NCBI GenBank assembly: GCA_002869925.2
Contig: NEWT02000013.1
Coordinates: 1 to 42,424, forward strand
Length of the DNA stretch: 42,424 nt
DNA from: Nitrospira sp. CG24A
GTDB taxonomy: Bacteria > Nitrospirota > Nitrospiria > Nitrospirales > Nitrospiraceae
Direction: 5' to 3'
How positions within the stretch are numbered: the first letter of the stretch is position 1; each line of letters opens with the position of its first letter. The position numbers were made by a program, and so were the translations under genes. This document shows, one piece after another, positions 31,969 to 40,375 of the stretch. The notes beneath the pieces are model-generated. The model made no database searches. It saw only the letters and a program-made list of their open reading frames with translations, and was not told the origin of the DNA.

Positions 31969-33458
31969 TGACTATGCCGCCGATTCAAGACCGGGTCCGC
32001 CCGGTTGAGCACGATGAGCCAATTGCCGGATCCATGAGAATCCGTCATCGCGTCCTACAAGCCGGAGGATGGGCGCTCGCTGGATTTGCTGTTGAGAAGG
32101 GGATTGCTGTTCTCCAGCTCGTCGTTCTGGCGCGACTGCTTGTGCCGGGCGATTTTGGATTAATGATGGCATCCGCTGCCATCTTGCTTGCGGTGCTGGC
32201 ATTTTCTGAGTTGGGCTTAGAACCGGCGATCATTGCGAAGCCGGATGTCAATGAGGAAGATCTTCGCGTCGCCTGGACCTTGTCGCTCGTCAAGGGGCTT
32301 GTACTGGCCATCGGTCTCTGGGGTCTGGCAGACGTGATTGCGACCGGGATGCAGATCCCCGAACTCGGTCTGTTCCTCCGTGTTCATACTGTCGGAATTC
32401 TTCTGCAGTCTGTACAGAGTCCGGCGTTGTATGTGTTGCTGAAGAATCTGGATCTTAAAAAACGGGTATCGTTTGATCTCAGTCGCCGCGTGCTCGAATC
32501 CTGCGTCACGATCGGCTTGGCTTGGTGGTGGCAGAGTGCATGGGCGTTATTGGGTGGGCAGCTGATCGCGTTTTTGTTCGGAGCGCTTCTATCGTACTGG
32601 ATTGCACCATGCCGAATTGGATGGTCGCTCAATCGTGCGTCATTGCTGAGTCTCTGGGGCTATGGGCGATATCAAAACTTCACAGGATGGTTTCTGTTTA
32701 CGGTCATGAGCGGAGGAGATCTTGTCGTAGGACGTTTGTACGGAGTCACGGCGTTGGGCCATTACCAAGTCGCCATGGCCATTCCGATCATGATCGGCAT
32801 TCGGGCCATGAGTGTGATCTCTCAAATCAGCTTGCCTACATACGCCATATTACAGAAGGATCGTCCTGGAGTGATGCGTGCCTTGAGTTTGCAAATGGGT
32901 CTCACGGGAATGATCATCGTGCCGAGCGCGTTGGCGACCTCAACCCTTGCTCCGTATCTTGTTCCGTTTGTCTTCGGCCCATCTTGGACCGCTGCGATCG
33001 ATCCCTTGCGGGTCCTCTGTTTGTTTGCGATTGCCGCGGCGTTCTGCAGTGTGATGGCCGCGTTTCACTGCGGGGCAAATCACCCTGAATTGCAAACCAA
33101 AATCTGGGCTGTGATGTGTCTGTGCTACGTCTTGATGGTGATTCCATTTACGATGACGTGGGGACTTGTTGGTGCAGCCTGGACAATCTCGCTGACGTTC
33201 GTGATCGGTCTGGTGTTGCATGTGCGGGCGACGGTTCAGCTGTTGGGGCGAGAAGCCTGGCCGGCGTTTGGACCGTTGAGATGGGCGGGAGGATTGGTGG
33301 CGATCGTTGTGATGGGTCTATGGCTCAGCGATACCGTTCCCTTGATGAGAATGGAACAGTGGCCGGCGATGCTATGCGGGCTTGCCGGTATCAGTGTCTA
33401 CGGGTGGCATCTCTGGGCGCGCGAGTATCCCCGCCTGCGGACCTTGTGGAGCGCCTGA
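31968..33458 (+). CDS. Lipid-linked oligosaccharide flippase (Wzx family)
   Basis: A 496-residue membrane protein of the MATE-like polysaccharide-transporter superfamily with about 12-14 hydrophobic helices. The first long helix region (KGIAVLQLVVLARLLVPGDFGLMM) contains the family-typical LARLL-xP-xDFG motif, and a later loop has YQNFTGWFLFTVMSGGDLVVGRL. It turns the undecaprenyl-linked repeat unit to the periplasmic side. The ATG at 31968 makes a TGATG overlap with the previous gene, so it is preferred over a GTG nine bases earlier. Confidence 0.9.
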   Translation: MTMPPIQDRVRPVEHDEPIAGSMRIRHRVLQAGGWALAGFAVEKGIAVLQLVVLARLLVPGDFGLMMASAAILLAVLAFSELGLEPAIIAKPDVNEEDLRVAWTLSLVKGLVLAIGLWGLADVIATGMQIPELGLFLRVHTVGILLQSVQSPALYVLLKNLDLKKRVSFDLSRRVLESCVTIGLAWWWQSAWALLGGQLIAFLFGALLSYWIAPCRIGWSLNRASLLSLWGYGRYQNFTGWFLFTVMSGGDLVVGRLYGVTALGHYQVAMAIPIMIGIRAMSVISQISLPTYAILQKDRPGVMRALSLQMGLTGMIIVPSALATSTLAPYLVPFVFGPSWTAAIDPLRVLCLFAIAAAFCSVMAAFHCGANHPELQTKIWAVMCLCYVLMVIPFTMTWGLVGAAWTISLTFVIGLVLHVRATVQLLGREAWPAFGPLRWAGGLVAIVVMGLWLSDTVPLMRMEQWPAMLCGLAGISVYGWHLWAREYPRLRTLWSA

Positions 33459-33476
33459 TTAGGGGGAGGATATTCG

Positions 33477-34478
33477 GTGTTTCAAGGAAACGGATTGGAT
33501 GTCTCAATCATCATCGTGAATTGGAATACGCGGGACTTGCTGCGCCGTTGCCTGCAGGCGATTGCGGGTGGAATAGGAGGCGTCCGTGCACAGATACTTG
33601 TGGTGGATAACGGATCGAGCGACGGCAGTGCCGTTCTTGTGGCGGAAGAATTTTCATGGGTCGAACTGCTCAGAAACTCGGAGAATGTCGGCTTCGCTCG
33701 AGCCAACAATCAAGCCTATCAACGAGTACAAGGGCGCTATGTGTTGCTGTTGAATCCAGATACAGAAGTGAGACCCGGATCGATTGAACATATGGTGCAG
33801 TTTCTCGATGCTGATCCGCAGCGGGCGGGGGTGACGGCGGTCTTACGAAATCTGGATGGGACGGTGCAGCGCTATCACAAACGGCTGCCTCGTTGGCGGT
33901 ACGTGTTGTTCTCGGAGACGATATTGAGGAATTTATTCCCGGGCAATCGGTGGCTTCGAGCCTTCTATATGCACGATGAGCCATTTGAAAGCATGACGGA
34001 GGTTGAGCAACCACCAGCGGCGTGTTTGATGCTGAGGCGATCCATTCTTATGCCGTTGTTGTTCGATGAGCAGTTTCCCATTTTTTATAACGATGTGGAC
34101 CTGTGCCGGTGGTTGTTCGATCACGGACATCGGCTATTCCTGCTGCCGGGGGCCGAGGTTATGCATCATGGAGGCGCAGGTGGAGTATGTGAATTGCCCG
34201 ATCAGGGGATCATCGATAGCCTGATCGGACTTGTTCGCTATTATCGAAAGCATGAAGGGCGTCTGTGTGCCGGAATACTGTGGCTGATCCTGACCGTCAA
34301 TTCTATGTTGGTGCTTGGTGGAGGATTGGGAAAGGTGGTATTGGGCCGTCGATCGCCGAAATGGTGGGGGAATGAGCTAGCCAAACGCGTGCGACTGGCC
34401 ATTGGCCAAGAGGCCTTTCATTATCCCAAAGACATGAACCCAGACCTGATGTCGTGTGCGGTGACATGCCGACACTAA
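33477..34478 (+). CDS. Glycosyltransferase, GT2 family (rhamnosyltransferase-like)
   Basis: A 333-residue GT-A enzyme: VSIIIVNWNTRDLLRRCL (about 9-26), LVVDNGSSDGSAVLV, and the metal/donor region LLLNPDTEVRPGS (NPDT in place of DxD). EQFPIFYNDVDLCRWL is the usual catalytic-base segment. A hydrophobic segment (ILWLILTVNSMLVLGGGLG) near the C-terminus suggests membrane attachment. The start is a GTG at 33477 behind GGGAGG. The 3' end overlaps the next gene by 13 bases. Confidence 0.91.
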   Translation: MFQGNGLDVSIIIVNWNTRDLLRRCLQAIAGGIGGVRAQILVVDNGSSDGSAVLVAEEFSWVELLRNSENVGFARANNQAYQRVQGRYVLLLNPDTEVRPGSIEHMVQFLDADPQRAGVTAVLRNLDGTVQRYHKRLPRWRYVLFSETILRNLFPGNRWLRAFYMHDEPFESMTEVEQPPAACLMLRRSILMPLLFDEQFPIFYNDVDLCRWLFDHGHRLFLLPGAEVMHHGGAGGVCELPDQGIIDSLIGLVRYYRKHEGRLCAGILWLILTVNSMLVLGGGLGKVVLGRRSPKWWGNELAKRVRLAIGQEAFHYPKDMNPDLMSCAVTCRH

Positions 34479-35512
34479 GGACGGAAGAAGCTGTTCTGTG
34501 TTTGTTCTGTGGTACGCCCGGGGAAACGTTATTTCGTGGACTGCACGACCGTCTCTATTCAGTTGAAGGCGAGTTTGGCTTCGTCCGCTGTTCCAGCTGT
34601 GGGCTGGTGTGGGAAAGCCCGCGACCGACGATTGATGAGATTCCGAAATGCTACCCGGACGATTATGAACCACACGAGGGGCAGGCACAGGGTGAGGCAC
34701 CAATTCGACCGGCAGCGGGGATTCGGGATGTGATGCGCGGGCTGATTCTGAGTGAAATCTTCGGCTACACCCAATTTAAGCGGGAGGAGTGGTGGGCTTC
34801 GGTCGGAGGGCGGGTTCTCGGACAGGTTCCTGCGCTGCAAAACCGCGCACGATATGGGCGCGACGAACTCTGTCCTCCCTTTGTCGAAGGAGGTACGCTG
34901 CTGGATATCGGATGCGGAGCGGGCGGGTATCTTTCTGCGATGAAAGCGCTTGGATGGAGGGTCATGGGGATTGATCCTTCCCCTCAGGCGGCGCGGATCG
35001 CGCGCGAGAGTTATGAGGTGCCTGTGAAGGTGGGGACGTTGGAAACATCCGGACTGTCTGACCGCAGTATCGCTGTCGTGACGATGGTGCATGCCATTGA
35101 GCATGTCCCAGATCCGCTGACCCATTTGCGCGAGTGCCATCGGGTATTGCAAGACGGCGGGCGTTTGGTGCTCACGACACCGAATATGGCGGGGCTGATG
35201 AGCCGGCTGTTCAAAGAGGATTGGATGGCGTTGGAACCTCCGCGACATTTATGGCTGTTTACGCCGAACACGTTGCAGATGTGTGTGGAGCGAGCTGGAT
35301 TTCGTGTCGAGCGTGTATTGACACGGCCATTCCTCTCCCATGTGAACTACGAAAAGAGTCTTCGGATCCGTCGCCAGGGACATGCGCGCGGGAACTTGCA
35401 ACCCTGCGATGCTGGCCCGGTCGCTCGAGGGCTCCACCGGCTTGAACGAGGGCTCTTGCCATTCTGGCGGTGGGCCGGCAATGAGCTCATGCTCAGCGCA
35501 GTCAAACAATAG
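34466..35512 (+). CDS. SAM methyltransferase with N-terminal zinc-ribbon
   Basis: A 348-residue protein. The N-terminus has two Cys pairs, CLFCG (Cys12, Cys15) and CSSCG (Cys42, Cys45), followed by WESPRPT, the zinc-ribbon found ahead of many sugar C- or O-methyltransferases. The class I SAM domain shows LLDIGCGAGGYLSAM, MGIDPSPQAARIA, VVTMVHAIEHVPDPL, and GGRLVLTTPN. The ATG at 34466 is chosen; a GTG at 34454 is the alternative. It is built like the methyltransferase at 39212. Function in glycan methylation is inferred. Confidence 0.88.
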   Translation: MPTLRTEEAVLCLFCGTPGETLFRGLHDRLYSVEGEFGFVRCSSCGLVWESPRPTIDEIPKCYPDDYEPHEGQAQGEAPIRPAAGIRDVMRGLILSEIFGYTQFKREEWWASVGGRVLGQVPALQNRARYGRDELCPPFVEGGTLLDIGCGAGGYLSAMKALGWRVMGIDPSPQAARIARESYEVPVKVGTLETSGLSDRSIAVVTMVHAIEHVPDPLTHLRECHRVLQDGGRLVLTTPNMAGLMSRLFKEDWMALEPPRHLWLFTPNTLQMCVERAGFRVERVLTRPFLSHVNYEKSLRIRRQGHARGNLQPCDAGPVARGLHRLERGLLPFWRWAGNELMLSAVKQ

Positions 35513-35525
35513 GAGTCGATATCCC

Positions 35526-36464
35526 GTGGACCTCACCATCGCCATCATCAGCTACAACACGCGGGATTTGCTGCTGGCTTGTCTGCAATCCATTCGGGAC
35601 ATGACGACGGACGTGGAGTATGAACTGATCGTAATAGATAACGCATCCAGCGATGGTAGTGCCGCTGCCGTACGGGCCCAGTTCCCTCAGGCGAGGGTGA
35701 TTGCGAATCAAGACAACGGCGGCTATGCCAAAGCTTGTAACCAAGCTGTCGAAATCGGCAGCGGCCGGCACGTGCTCTTTCTGAACAGTGATACGGTGAT
35801 GAGAGCATGCACGCTTTCCAGGATGGTGGCATGTTTGGATATGCAGCCTGATATTGGGGCTGTCAGTTGTCTCCAATGCGATAAAGCCGGGCAAGTGCTG
35901 CAGTCTTGCTTTCCTTTTCCTTCGGTCCGCGATCATCTACGCTATTCGCCGTGGGTTCCAAGGATCATTCAATGTGCGGTCGGTGGCGATGTTGAATTAG
36001 ATTTCACGGTCTCGCAAGACGTGGAGTGGGCAAACGGCGCCTGTCTTATGGTGCGGAAGGGATTATTCGAACACATGGGGGGATTCGATAGTCGATTTTT
36101 TATGTATTTCGAAGACGTTGATTTGTGTTTCCGGATTCATCAACGAGGCTATCGTGTGTGGCATGCGGCGGACTGTGAAGTCGTTCATTTGATCGGACGC
36201 AGTAGTGTGGAGTGTCGAGATCAACTCAATGTGCAGTGGGAGCTCAGCCGGATTCTCTATGTCGAGAAACATTTCTGGTGGCTCGAACGGCTCATCATGA
36301 AAGCATGGATTGGAGGGGGAGTGCTCGCAAAATTGTTCAAGGCTGCCTGCTCAGGTCGTTCCGATCGTTATCAGCAGATGGAGAAGTTGAAGGCGATGTT
36401 ATGGCGCGTATGGGTTGGACAACAGCATTGTAAAGGCAATGCTGCCTATTCAGTCGAAGGATAG
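35526..36464 (+). CDS. Glycosyltransferase, GT2 family
   Basis: A 312-residue GT-A enzyme with LTIAIISYNTRDLLLACL at its N-terminus, LIVIDNASSDGSAAAV, VLFLNSDTVMRACTL (NSDT), and SRFFMYFEDVDLCFRI. It closely resembles the GT2 at 33477. The frame stays open 48 codons into the upstream gene, but the GTG at 35526, ten bases after AGGAG and right at the first beta strand, is the start. An 81-bp gap without visible signals follows. Confidence 0.91.
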   Translation: MDLTIAIISYNTRDLLLACLQSIRDMTTDVEYELIVIDNASSDGSAAAVRAQFPQARVIANQDNGGYAKACNQAVEIGSGRHVLFLNSDTVMRACTLSRMVACLDMQPDIGAVSCLQCDKAGQVLQSCFPFPSVRDHLRYSPWVPRIIQCAVGGDVELDFTVSQDVEWANGACLMVRKGLFEHMGGFDSRFFMYFEDVDLCFRIHQRGYRVWHAADCEVVHLIGRSSVECRDQLNVQWELSRILYVEKHFWWLERLIMKAWIGGGVLAKLFKAACSGRSDRYQQMEKLKAMLWRVWVGQQHCKGNAAYSVEG

Positions 36465-36545
36465 GCGGTATCTGGGAAAGGCCGCAATCCAGTGTGGCGG
36501 AAACAGTGTGTCTGTGTTCGGTCTGAAGAAAGGTGTGGGCGGTCA

Positions 36546-37208
36546 ATGAATCGGATCAGTGTCGACCAACGTGAACAGTACGACGAAGAATGGAATGGTT
36601 GGAAAGCTGAGACAACAGCCTTTGATGGCGTACGTCGATACGATCAGATCAGTAGCGTGGTTCACCTGCTAGGTGCGAAGAAGATCCTGGACGTAGGGTG
36701 CGGAGATGGACGGCTGGGAAGAGCGATTCGAGCGAATTGTCCAAAAGTGTTGATTCATGGTTGTGATGTGTCTACTGCGGCCCTCACTCGGAGTGAAGGA
36801 CTCGATCAGCAGTACTGTGTCGACCTCAATTGCGAAGCCTTGCCGGAACCCACCGAGAGTTTCGATCTGGTTATTGCGAGCGAAGTGATCGAACATTTGA
36901 TTACGCCGGATCGCGTTCTGGAGGAACTCACTCGCGTGGTGAAGCAAGGGGGACATGTTTTGCTGACCGTTCCGAACGTGGCGTTTTGGCGATTCCGCTT
37001 CCAGGCATTGAGCGGCCAGGTGCCCTCAGTGACCGCCGATACTCGCCATCTGCATTCGTTCAGCGCATCCCTGCTCGAACACCTTGTCCGGAAGGCCGGG
37101 CTGCATGTGGTGCAGCTAACGGGCCTGCGTCAACGATTCAATCGGCTCAGTCAGCTCCAATTTAAATTACTCTGCGACACGCTGCTGATTGTTGGAAGGA
37201 AACCGTGA
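36546..37208 (+). CDS. Class I SAM-dependent methyltransferase
   Basis: A 220-residue Methyltransf_11-like protein: ILDVGCGDGRLGRAI (about 47-61), FDLVIASEVIEHLITPDRVLEEL, and GGHVLLTVPNVAFWRFR. The C-terminal half is RFNRLSQLQFK-rich and ends LLIVGRKP, very like the end of the next gene (LLILGRKP). Start: ATG at 36546. A GTG at 36492 is in frame but has no better signal. It sits between a GT2 gene and another methyltransferase. Confidence 0.87.
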   Translation: MNRISVDQREQYDEEWNGWKAETTAFDGVRRYDQISSVVHLLGAKKILDVGCGDGRLGRAIRANCPKVLIHGCDVSTAALTRSEGLDQQYCVDLNCEALPEPTESFDLVIASEVIEHLITPDRVLEELTRVVKQGGHVLLTVPNVAFWRFRFQALSGQVPSVTADTRHLHSFSASLLEHLVRKAGLHVVQLTGLRQRFNRLSQLQFKLLCDTLLIVGRKP

Positions 37209-37212
37209 GGTC

Positions 37213-38055
37213 GTGGCATACCAACTGACCAGACACGAATTCAATCGACTCATCCGCGCCTACCGACCTTCTCAGTATGAGACGTTTGGAGCGCAGGATT
37301 CACGCTTCACCGTGCCGATGAACCACGCATTGAAATGTCGTGATCGTCTCCATGTGGCGCTTCGAAGCGGATTGCAGCGATTGTCCGATGGACCCCAGAC
37401 GATCGTGGATTTCGGTCCCTTCCCGGGCAGTCTGTTGCGTCTCTCACGTGGGCTCCAGCCGACGAAATCGGCGCGTCTGTTCGGTGCCGGACTGATGGCC
37501 AGTCCCGAGTTCGTGCAGTTCATGAAACAAGATGCCGATGTCGAGATTCTCACCGTCAACCTCGATCCTGCCGGGCAACAATTTGCTTCTAAAGGGTATC
37601 GGGACACAGTGCCGTTACCCGACCATTCCGTGGAACTCGTATTTGCGTTGGAGATCGTCGAACATCTCACCTCGCCGTTTCATTTGTTGTCGGAGGCTTA
37701 CAGAATTTTGAAGCCCGGCGGCCATCTTGTAATCACGACGCCCAATGTCACTCGCATCGGCAATATCTTCAAGCTGTTGATCGGTCGAACGCCCAATGAT
37801 CGGCTGGCCCCTCCAGGATATAACGACCCCAACGATGAATGGCGTCCTCATGCACGAGAATATGCGATGCACGAGCTAGCAGAGATGTTGCGCCATGTTG
37901 GGTTTGAGGTCGCACAGTCGCGGTTTTTTCTGGGCGAGGACACCCAAGACTGTCAACAGACTGCTCGGCAGAGCGTGATCGATTGGGTTAAAGTGCCGTT
38001 CTACCTTATTCCGCACTTGCGCGGGAGCTTATTGATTCTCGGGAGAAAACCATGA
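37213..38055 (+). CDS. Methyltransferase-like protein with an altered SAM-binding loop
   Basis: A 280-residue protein. The core SVELVFALEIVEHLTSPFHLL and GGHLVITTPNVTRIGN are typical of Methyltransf_11 proteins. The glycine-rich loop is unusual: TIVDFGPFPGSLLRL replaces the D-x-G-x-G-x-G pattern, so SAM binding may be altered. The first 60 residues (RHEFNRLIRAYRPSQYE) are not from a family I know. Start: GTG at 37213, next to GTGAGG; a TTG at 37189 overlapping the previous gene is the alternative. The last bases overlap the next gene as ATGA. Confidence 0.8.
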   Translation: MAYQLTRHEFNRLIRAYRPSQYETFGAQDSRFTVPMNHALKCRDRLHVALRSGLQRLSDGPQTIVDFGPFPGSLLRLSRGLQPTKSARLFGAGLMASPEFVQFMKQDADVEILTVNLDPAGQQFASKGYRDTVPLPDHSVELVFALEIVEHLTSPFHLLSEAYRILKPGGHLVITTPNVTRIGNIFKLLIGRTPNDRLAPPGYNDPNDEWRPHAREYAMHELAEMLRHVGFEVAQSRFFLGEDTQDCQQTARQSVIDWVKVPFYLIPHLRGSLLILGRKP

Positions 38056-39215
38056 CGCCAGTCGTCCTTGCAGAACTGGCTGGGTCTTCGGCCTATGGAG
38101 GCGGTGAACGGTATCTGGAACTGCTCTTCGACCGGCTCGACCGTACTCGGTATCGAGCGCTGCTCATCTGCCCCGAGCCTGGTCCGTTCGTAGGGCGTAT
38201 GAAAGCGCGCGGGGTGGAGACGCACCTCGTCCACTTGGCGCCTTTGTTCAACCCCGTTGCCCTCTGGCGGTTGAGCTGTTTGCTTCGGCGTGAACGAGTG
38301 ACGATTCTACAAACGCACGGTGCCAGGGCGAACTTTTATGGACGCATTGCGGGACGTCTGGCAGGGGTCCCGGTCATTATCTCGACGGTCCATAATTCAC
38401 TGAAAGACTATGAGGTGTCTTTACTCACACGATGGTTCTACCTCACGGCGCTCCGTCTGACGGCCCCGCTCGTTCATCGGATCATCTGTGTCTCGAACTC
38501 CAGTCGTCGCGATCAGATTGATGAGTGCCCGGCTGTGGCGGCACGGAGTCAGACGGTTTACAACGGTGTAGATCCGTCAGCCTTTCCTTCGCAGCCGAAT
38601 CGTCAGAAAGTCAGGGAGGAGCTTGGCATTGTATCGGGACCGGTATTGGTTATGATTGCCCGGTTGGCTGAAGCAAAGGGGCATAGTTTTTTGCTACAGG
38701 CGCTTCCAAACTTGATCAAGGCATGGCCGAATCTGTGTTGTGTGTTTGTGGGAGATGGTGAGCTTCGTGAGCACCTGCAGCGCCTGGCTGTTGAACTTGC
38801 TGTCGAACGGTCCTGTTGCTTTCTAGGGGTCCGTGAGGACATTGCCGACATTCTGGCTGCTGCGGATGTCGTCGTGCTGCCGTCCCTGTCCGAAGGGTTT
38901 CCGTTTGTGCTGTTAGAGGCATTGGCTATGGGCTGTCCTGTGGTCGCGTCACGGGTCAACGGGATTCCAGAGTTGATTGAAGACCACAAGACTGGATTCC
39001 TCGTGCCGGCGCGAGATCCTCATGCGCTGATGGTGGCTATTCGAGAAGTGCTGAGTGATCCAACTGCTGCCTCGAAGATGGGAGCAGAAGGGCGAGCCGT
39101 GGTACGGGAGCGGTTTACCGTGGACCGTATGGTTGGGAATACGACGGCGATCTTTGATGCGGCGTTACACGACGCGGGCATTCGGGTACCCATTGAGAAA
39201 CGGATGGCAGCGTGA
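38052..39215 (+). CDS. Glycosyltransferase, GT4 family
   Basis: A 387-residue GT-B enzyme. The N-terminus has SSAYGGGERYLELLF, the acceptor-side glycine loop. The middle has VLVMIARLAEAKGHSFLLQALPNL and CVFVGDGELREHL. The donor motif is LPSLSEGFPFVLLEALAMGCPVVAS with GIPELIEDHKTGFLVP, the EX7E type pattern. It overlaps the previous gene as ATGA and the next as GTGA. Confidence 0.93.
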   Translation: MTPVVLAELAGSSAYGGGERYLELLFDRLDRTRYRALLICPEPGPFVGRMKARGVETHLVHLAPLFNPVALWRLSCLLRRERVTILQTHGARANFYGRIAGRLAGVPVIISTVHNSLKDYEVSLLTRWFYLTALRLTAPLVHRIICVSNSSRRDQIDECPAVAARSQTVYNGVDPSAFPSQPNRQKVREELGIVSGPVLVMIARLAEAKGHSFLLQALPNLIKAWPNLCCVFVGDGELREHLQRLAVELAVERSCCFLGVREDIADILAAADVVVLPSLSEGFPFVLLEALAMGCPVVASRVNGIPELIEDHKTGFLVPARDPHALMVAIREVLSDPTAASKMGAEGRAVVRERFTVDRMVGNTTAIFDAALHDAGIRVPIEKRMAA

Positions 39216-40102
39216 AGCAGGTAGCCATGCCAGAGACAGAACAGATTGTTTGTCCTTGCGGCAGTCAGGCAATGCCGGTCGATGTGTTTCAGACTCCGAC
39301 CAGACGGTATGTGCGTTGCCCTGACTGTGAGCTCGTGTTTCTTAATCCTCGCCCGTCTGGAACCATGGTCGAGCAGTTTTATCGGGAGGACTACGACGAG
39401 GCCTATGGCGAGGCCGAGGCATCGTCGGATCGCGACCCAGTTTTTGAGAGTGTCGTGGGCCGTCTTGGCCTGTATCGGCAGCCTCCCGGTCGGCTGCTTG
39501 ATATCGGGTGTGGAGACGGCGCGTTCTTGTCGCTCTGCCAGTCGGCAGGATGGACATGTTATGGGTTGGAGTTGTCGAAAAAAGCAGCCGAGCGTGCGGC
39601 TCGTCGTCAGCTCACGGTGCTTCCGTCCGATTGGTTGGAACAAATCGGGGAGCGTGAACCGTTCGACGTCATCACCCTTGTGAACGTACTCGAAACGGTG
39701 ACAAATCCGGTGAGCCTCTTACGGCAGGTCGCAAGCGCATTGACGCCGTCGGGTCTCGTCGTCATCAGAGCGACCAATGGGGCGTTTCATCTCCCGATGC
39801 GGTCACCGGCCCAGTGGGTCGGGTCCCGCTTTGATCAGGCATTTCACCTTTTTCTCTATTCGCCTCACGCGCTCCGCTCGTTGCTCAAGGGGATCGGATT
39901 ACACACCACTGCGATTCATAACTCGGTTCCTAGTCGAGGGCCTCTCGTCCCGGCGAATCCGTGGATGAGTCGCCTCAAGTGGCGGATCGGTGCGACGGCG
40001 TTCTGGTCCTGTGCGGAGGTGCTCTATAAGGTATCGGGAGGGCGTATGGTCTGGGCACCTTCATTTGAGCTCATTGCCCAGCGGAACAAGGTAGTGTCGT
40101 GA
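39212..40102 (+). CDS. SAM methyltransferase with N-terminal Cys-rich ribbon
   Basis: A 296-residue protein. CPCG (Cys14, Cys16) and CPDC (Cys36, Cys39), then LVFLNPRPS, form the ribbon. The SAM domain has LLDIGCGDGAFLSLCQSAG, GLELSKKAAERAARR, FDVITLVNVLETVTNP, and LVVIRATNGAFHLP. It has the same domain plan as the protein at 34466 with divergent sequence. The GTG at 39212 overlaps the upstream stop (GTGA); an ATG at 39227 is the alternative. Its own end overlaps the next start as GTGA. Confidence 0.87.
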   Translation: MKQVAMPETEQIVCPCGSQAMPVDVFQTPTRRYVRCPDCELVFLNPRPSGTMVEQFYREDYDEAYGEAEASSDRDPVFESVVGRLGLYRQPPGRLLDIGCGDGAFLSLCQSAGWTCYGLELSKKAAERAARRQLTVLPSDWLEQIGEREPFDVITLVNVLETVTNPVSLLRQVASALTPSGLVVIRATNGAFHLPMRSPAQWVGSRFDQAFHLFLYSPHALRSLLKGIGLHTTAIHNSVPSRGPLVPANPWMSRLKWRIGATAFWSCAEVLYKVSGGRMVWAPSFELIAQRNKVVS

Positions 40103-40350
40103 GCAGATCCCATTGGTTCAGTCTCCGTGGGCGGCGTGCAATCAGATTTTTGGGCATGGTCGTTGTGCTCTGCCTGCTTGCCGCAGTCGCCACGTTCGGA
40201 GTGCGGTCTCTGTTTACCTCGGTGGGATCTGCCAAGCATATCCGATATGAGCCGGTCGACGTGCCACCTCAAGAGATCTCGCCTCGCCACCAGAAGGAGC
40301 GGGAGGAGTATGAGCGACGAGAGCGAGTCTTGACAGAGAAGAGCCGGTAG
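40099..40350 (+). CDS. Small single-helix membrane protein of unknown function
   Basis: An 83-residue protein. The first 16 residues are basic (MSRSHWFSLRGRRAIR), then a hydrophobic helix at about 17-39, then a polar, charged tail ending QKEREEYERRERVLTEK. The topology is probably N-in, C-out by the positive-inside rule. I do not recognise a family. The GTG start overlaps the previous stop, and it ends 25 bases before the amidotransferase gene, so it is embedded in the operon. It may assist an envelope enzyme of the locus, which is inference. Confidence 0.7.
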   Translation: MSRSHWFSLRGRRAIRFLGMVVVLCLLAAVATFGVRSLFTSVGSAKHIRYEPVDVPPQEISPRHQKEREEYERRERVLTEKSR

Positions 40351-40375
40351 TACGTTCATTTGGAGTGGCCATTTC

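Noticed and set aside
34559-35248. A 229-codon minus-strand open frame within the methyltransferase gene
   Set aside because: Arg/His/Pro-rich composition with no ribosome site; it mirrors the real gene on the plus strand.
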